A stretch of DNA of 64,000 bases, taken from assembly GCA_945901245.1 (NCBI GenBank), contig CAMDKY010000004.1, positions 1 to 64,000 of the forward strand, in the 5' to 3' direction. Of this stretch, positions 60,547-64,000 are shown piece after piece. A program made the position numbers and the translations under genes. The notes below the pieces were generated by a model that saw only the letters and a program-made list of their open reading frames with translations, was not told the DNA's origin and ran no database searches. This DNA comes from Polynucleobacter meluiroseus (GTDB lineage: Bacteria; Pseudomonadota; Gammaproteobacteria; Burkholderiales; Burkholderiaceae). Numbering within the stretch: the first letter of the stretch is position 1; the number at the start of each line of letters is the position of its first letter.

Positions 60547-61486
60547 TACGAACAAACTGGGCTGTTTGCTCTAAATTCATTGGCTTCGATGTGATGCCTG
60601 CTTTCGCGTAGGCAATCTTGATATCCACGTCTTGTAAGGCGCGATTAATGTCTTCGTTGATTTTGACTTTGATTCTCTCTGGCGTGGCAGATGGCGCCCA
60701 AACACCAAACCAAAGTCCGATATCAAAGTTCGGATACCCTTGCTCAGCAATGGTTGGAATCTCCGGTGCAACAGAGGCTCGCGCAATGCTGGTTATACCC
60801 AGCGCACGCGCTCTACCGCCGCGGACTTGCGCCATGGCTGTTTCAAATGGAGCCATGTAAAACGCTGTTCTGCCTGCAATCGTTTCTGTAATGGCTTCAG
60901 GTGAGCCCTTATAAGGAACGTGTAGCATCTTGATTCCCATGGTCTGATTAAAGTACTCGGCAGCCAAGTGCGTAGAGCTGCCAATACCAGCAGAAGCGTA
61001 AGGTAGGTCGCCTGGTTTTGCTTTTGCAGCGGCCACTAGATCTTTGATTGTTTTATAGGGGCTGTCAGCACCAACAATTAATAGATAGGGTGTTGTGCCC
61101 AGAATATTAAGGTCCGTCAGGCTTTTTAAGTCATAGGGTAATTTTTTATAAATGGCGGGGTTCGCTGCATATGAGGCAGACTGCACCAATAAAGTATAGC
61201 CATCCGGCGCCGCATTGACCACCACGCCCGTGCCAACTAAACCTCCAGCACCAGGACGATTTTCAATAATCACGGATTGCTTCCATAACTCACTCAGGCT
61301 TTTTGAAACTAGCCTACCAGCAATATCCGCACCCGATCCAGGCGTTAGCGGAACAACCATCTTGACGGTTTTAGTGGGGTATTTATCAACCGCTGGCTGG
61401 GCCTGCGCATGGGTGCCAGCACCTAATAAAGCCAAGCTAATTAATCCAACTTGCCATTGTTTATGCATCTGTTTAAATTGCGTCAT
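60491..61486 (-). CDS. Tripartite tricarboxylate transporter substrate-binding protein (Bug/TctC)
   Basis: 331 residues with a signal peptide cleaved after AQAQ and the Bug pattern (YPTKTVKMVVPLTPGSGADI, VIIENRPGAGG, FWFGVWAP-like segment). Periplasmic solute binder. No tctA or tctB is nearby, as is usual for orphan Bug proteins of Burkholderiales. It may bind the substrate of the amidohydrolase encoded after it. GGAG before the ATG supports the start. Confidence 0.9.
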   Translation of the reverse strand: MTQFKQMHKQWQVGLISLALLGAGTHAQAQPAVDKYPTKTVKMVVPLTPGSGADIAGRLVSKSLSELWKQSVIIENRPGAGGLVGTGVVVNAAPDGYTLLVQSASYAANPAIYKKLPYDLKSLTDLNILGTTPYLLIVGADSPYKTIKDLVAAAKAKPGDLPYASAGIGSSTHLAAEYFNQTMGIKMLHVPYKGSPEAITETIAGRTAFYMAPFETAMAQVRGGRARALGITSIARASVAPEIPTIAEQGYPNFDIGLWFGVWAPSATPERIKVKINEDINRALQDVDIKIAYAKAGITSKPMNLEQTAQFVRNEIAKYTKIAKDAGIEPQ

Positions 61487-61536
61487 ATTAAGTCTCCATT
61501 TATTTTTATTGTGTTGCGTTTAAATACTAAGCCAGT

Positions 61537-62328
61537 TTATTGAACCGAGTCCAAAAATTGCTTCAGGGCTGCATTAAATCCGGCCGGCTGCTCAATATTC
61601 GCCAAATGGGCTGCGTCCTCGATGATATGCATACTCGAATGATCAATTAAGCGATGCAGCACAGTTGCTTGAGCGACGGTACAAGCGGGGTCTTGTCTAC
61701 CCACCAAAATCGTAGTAGGTGCCGTAATCTTCAGTAACATGGTCGATTGAGCCATATCCCGAACGGCGCTGGCGCACGCAGTATAACCATCGACCGGCGT
61801 ACTCAAAATCATTTTACGAACCCGCTCAATCTTGTCAGGCTCGCTGGTAACAAATCCATCCAAAAACCAGCGTTTGATAGTGCCATCGACCAATCCACTT
61901 AAACCCTGTTGATGTGCAATGGCGAAACGCTCCTCCCACAGCGAGCGTGGCGGCATCTCACTGGCCGTATCACACAAACTTAAGGAAATAACCCGATCTG
62001 GAAAATAAGCGCCAACAAACTGGCAAATCATTCCGCCCATCGATAAGCCGACTAAATGGGCTTTGGGAATCTGCAAGGCATCCATCAGGCTAACGAGATC
62101 ATTCGCTAATAACTCAATACTGTACGGCCCAGGAGTTACTTGCGATTGCCCGTGCCCACGAGTGTCATAGCGCACAACGCGGTAATGGGAGGTCAATGCC
62201 ACAATCGTGTCATCCCACATTTCTAGGCTGGACATCAAACTATTACTCATCATGACGACGGGAGCGGTGTCGGGGCCATCGATTTGATACGCCATCGTGA
62301 TGCCATTGGCATGAATTGTTTTCTTCAT
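61537..62328 (-). CDS. 3-oxoadipate enol-lactonase-like alpha/beta hydrolase
   Basis: 263 residues: oxyanion region (VVMMSNSLMSSLEMWD), nucleophile elbow GLSMGGMIC, acid DPACTV and His near EDAAHLANIEQP. It resembles PcaD of the beta-ketoadipate pathway. No other pca genes are visible, so the specific substrate is unproven. Confidence 0.75.
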   Translation of the reverse strand: MKKTIHANGITMAYQIDGPDTAPVVMMSNSLMSSLEMWDDTIVALTSHYRVVRYDTRGHGQSQVTPGPYSIELLANDLVSLMDALQIPKAHLVGLSMGGMICQFVGAYFPDRVISLSLCDTASEMPPRSLWEERFAIAHQQGLSGLVDGTIKRWFLDGFVTSEPDKIERVRKMILSTPVDGYTACASAVRDMAQSTMLLKITAPTTILVGRQDPACTVAQATVLHRLIDHSSMHIIEDAAHLANIEQPAGFNAALKQFLDSVQ

Positions 62329-62415
62329 AACAACCTTCAGGTAATTTGATTCATCTAAAAAGGGATATCAAGGCATTTTTCACTTGATTTGTAGATCTAA
62401 TTCTACTAAGAAGCG

Positions 62416-62790
62416 GTGGACTTCACATACACTATTGCCATGATTGCCGGTTTAGTTCAAATACTGTTATTCCAAGGCCTAGGCGAGCTGATCTCCAAAT
62501 TTGTCTTCACCACCCTACCGGGTCCAGTGATTGGGCTGGTCTTGCTTCTATCTTGGCTGATGCTGCGTGGCAAGCTCGATCCATCACTTGCTTTGGTGGC
62601 CGATGGCTTTAGCCAATACTTAGGCCTGCTGTTTGTTCCGGCTGCAGTTGGAGTAGTTCTTTTTTTACCGCAACTTAAAGAGCATGCTGGAGCACTAATT
62701 ACTGCTTTAGTGGTGAGTGTTGTCCTAACGATCGCAACTAGCGCCCTCATTCTGAAACTGATGCACCGCGAGCCTAAAAACGATGCGTGA
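62416..62790 (+). CDS. LrgA/CidA family membrane protein
   Basis: 124 residues with four helices. It starts at GTG (62416); an in-frame ATG at 62440 is possible. The pattern (LPGPVIGLVLLLSWLMLRGK, LFVPAAVGVVLF) is that of holin-like LrgA/CidA proteins, now linked to pyruvate/glycolate transport and cell lysis control. It overlaps the LrgB gene by 8 nt. Confidence 0.85.
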   Translation: MDFTYTIAMIAGLVQILLFQGLGELISKFVFTTLPGPVIGLVLLLSWLMLRGKLDPSLALVADGFSQYLGLLFVPAAVGVVLFLPQLKEHAGALITALVVSVVLTIATSALILKLMHREPKNDA

Positions 62791-63511
62791 GTCTGCTTCG
62801 ATAGTCGAGATCTGGGTCTATCTATCGGGCAGCCCCTTGATTGCCCTCTTTATTACATTAGCTGCCTATCAAATAGGTCTATGGCTCTATCAACGCAGCG
62901 CCCAAAATCCCTTAGCCAACCCCGTAGCGATTGCGGTGATTTTGGTTTCCGTTGCTATCGAGTTATTGCAAATGTCCTATCGGACGTATTTTGAAGGAGC
63001 TCAATTTGTCCATTTTTTACTGGGCTCGGCTACGGTCTCCTTGGCCATTCCGATTTACCGCGGCATACAGCATTTGCAAAGTCGGGCCCTGCCGCTGATT
63101 ATTTCCTTGGTGTGTGGTGGTTTAGTTTCAATTCTGAGTGCAGTAGGTATTGCTACCGCGCTGGGCGCAGACAAAACCTTGATAGGTGGACTGTATTCCA
63201 AATCGGTCACTGCGCCGATTGCGATGGGCATTGCCGAACAGATTGGAATATCACCCACACTAACGGCGGTGTTTGCGGTTGTCACCGGCATTTTGGGCGC
63301 CGTCTTAGCGCGCTTCATACTGGATGCGCTAGGCATGAAATCCTGGTGGCAGCGCGGCTTTGCGATTGGAGTAGCATCGCATGGCATCGGCGCATCACGG
63401 GCGTTTAGTGTGAGTCCTGAAGCAGGCGCCTATGCCAGTCTGGCGATGGGTATGCATGGCATCTTGGGTGCCATTGCCATCCCGTGGATTTTTCACCTGA
63501 TCAATCGCTAA
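62783..63511 (+). CDS. LrgB/CidB family membrane protein
   Basis: 242 residues, six to eight helices, with the LrgB signature (YSKSVTAPIAMGIAEQIGIS, GIASHGIGASRAF-like segment, AYASLAMGMHGILGAI). Partner of the overlapping LrgA gene. The start sits inside the end of LrgA, so translation is coupled. Confidence 0.88.
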   Translation: MRESASIVEIWVYLSGSPLIALFITLAAYQIGLWLYQRSAQNPLANPVAIAVILVSVAIELLQMSYRTYFEGAQFVHFLLGSATVSLAIPIYRGIQHLQSRALPLIISLVCGGLVSILSAVGIATALGADKTLIGGLYSKSVTAPIAMGIAEQIGISPTLTAVFAVVTGILGAVLARFILDALGMKSWWQRGFAIGVASHGIGASRAFSVSPEAGAYASLAMGMHGILGAIAIPWIFHLINR

Positions 63512-63522
63512 GCTAAATAAAC

Positions 63523-64000
63523 TTAGCCCAAGTGGGTCTTTAAAAACGCATGGGCTCGCTGCCATGCTTCCTTAGTCGCAGTTGGGTTGTATTGCAAGGG
63601 CGGTAGGTGCCGCGCGTCTGCCTCTGGATTAGTAAAGGCATGCTTTGCGTCATAGCGATAGAAATCATAAGACACGCTTGCGGCTTTTAAATTATTCTCT
63701 AGCTGATCAACACCAGCAATGGGGAAAAATTCATCGTGCAAGGCCCAATGCCCCTGGAGTGGTTTTTGAATCTTGCTGGCATCGATGTACTCCAATGGAG
63801 GGTAGCCGTACCACACGATGCTGGCATCAAGCTCAGGCACATGCACTGCCGACAATAAGGTTAGTGCTCCACCCATGCAAAAACCAGTAACAGCAACCGT
63901 AGGACTGCCGGTTTTCTTTAAATGCTGTACTGCTCCTCGAATGTCCTGCGCTGCTACCTCCCCAAAATTCAGGTTGCCCATTAAGTGTTCAGCCTCTTTT
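63523..64000 (-). CDS. Dienelactone hydrolase family protein (partial, 5' end outside window)
   Basis: The frame stays open to the window edge (codons for KEAEHL precede the Met at 63981), so the N-terminal ~80-90 residues are missing. The visible part has the nucleophile elbow GFCMGG with catalytic Cys, the Asp region (HDEFFPI) and the late His (DAKHAFTN) of dienelactone hydrolases. It converges with lrgB, with an 11-nt gap. Confidence 0.88.
   Translation of the reverse strand, partial: KEAEHLMGNLNFGEVAAQDIRGAVQHLKKTGSPTVAVTGFCMGGALTLLSAVHVPELDASIVWYGYPPLEYIDASKIQKPLQGHWALHDEFFPIAGVDQLENNLKAASVSYDFYRYDAKHAFTNPEADARHLPPLQYNPTATKEAWQRAHAFLKTHLG

Overview
The window carries an essentially complete purple-bacterial photosynthesis gene cluster (PGC), about 11.4-58.9 kb, in a chromosome of moderate GC (roughly 45-50% by eye). 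Several things point to an aerobic anoxygenic phototroph of the Betaproteobacteria (Burkholderiales), possibly a freshwater Polynucleobacter-like bacterium: the oxygen-dependent cyclase acsF with no bchE, hemA of the C5 pathway, a tetraheme pufC, spheroidene-type crtA/crtC/crtD, and no pufX or puc genes. The genus is an inference from gene content and composition. No tRNA, rRNA, insertion sequence, phage gene or CRISPR array was seen.

Left flank (1-11.4 kb): a PilZ protein, small secreted proteins, rpoN (sigma-54), a diguanylate cyclase, several one-pass membrane proteins of unknown function, a RodZ-like protein with three separate bactofilins, a Gly/Trp-rich lipoprotein and rsuA. Right flank (59-64 kb): a SOUL heme-binding protein, an amidohydrolase with a TctC binding protein, an enol-lactonase-like hydrolase, LrgA/LrgB and a dienelactone hydrolase cut by the window end.

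The PGC falls into blocks. (a) A second AerR/PpaA-type cobalamin protein (11.4-12.4 kb). (b) bchG-bch2-bchP-tspO-hemA-dxs-bciB (minus strand), which joins late bacteriochlorophyll steps to precursor supply. (c) bchF-N-B-H-L-M-lhaA-puhA-B-C-orf123-acsF-puhE (minus strand), a superoperon with mostly 1-4 nt overlaps. (d) aerR/ppaA-ppsR-crtA-crtD-crtC (plus strand). (e) crtE-crtF and bchC-X-Y-Z-pufB-orf73-pufA-L-M-C-crtI-crtB (minus strand). (f) bchO with a 44-codon gene (plus strand) facing bchI-bchD (minus strand). Together these cover 5-aminolevulinate and isoprenoid supply, Mg insertion, cyclisation, dark-operative reduction, chlorin reduction, esterification, spheroidenone-type carotenoids, the LH1-RC apoproteins and their assembly factors.

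Regulation can be read from the sequence. TGT-N12-ACA boxes (PpsR/CrtJ type) lie upstream of bchG, aerR, bchC and crtE, with a one-mismatch box at bchF. At bchC and crtE a second near-match box lies exactly 8 bp away. The four minus-strand promoters also share an undescribed T(A)AGGGT element 28-30 bp upstream of the box. The other main oddities are a 73-aa membrane protein between pufB and pufA, a crtC frame that overlaps crtD by 310 nt, a single-cysteine PpsR, and hairpins in the puf leader and in the pufA-pufL gap.
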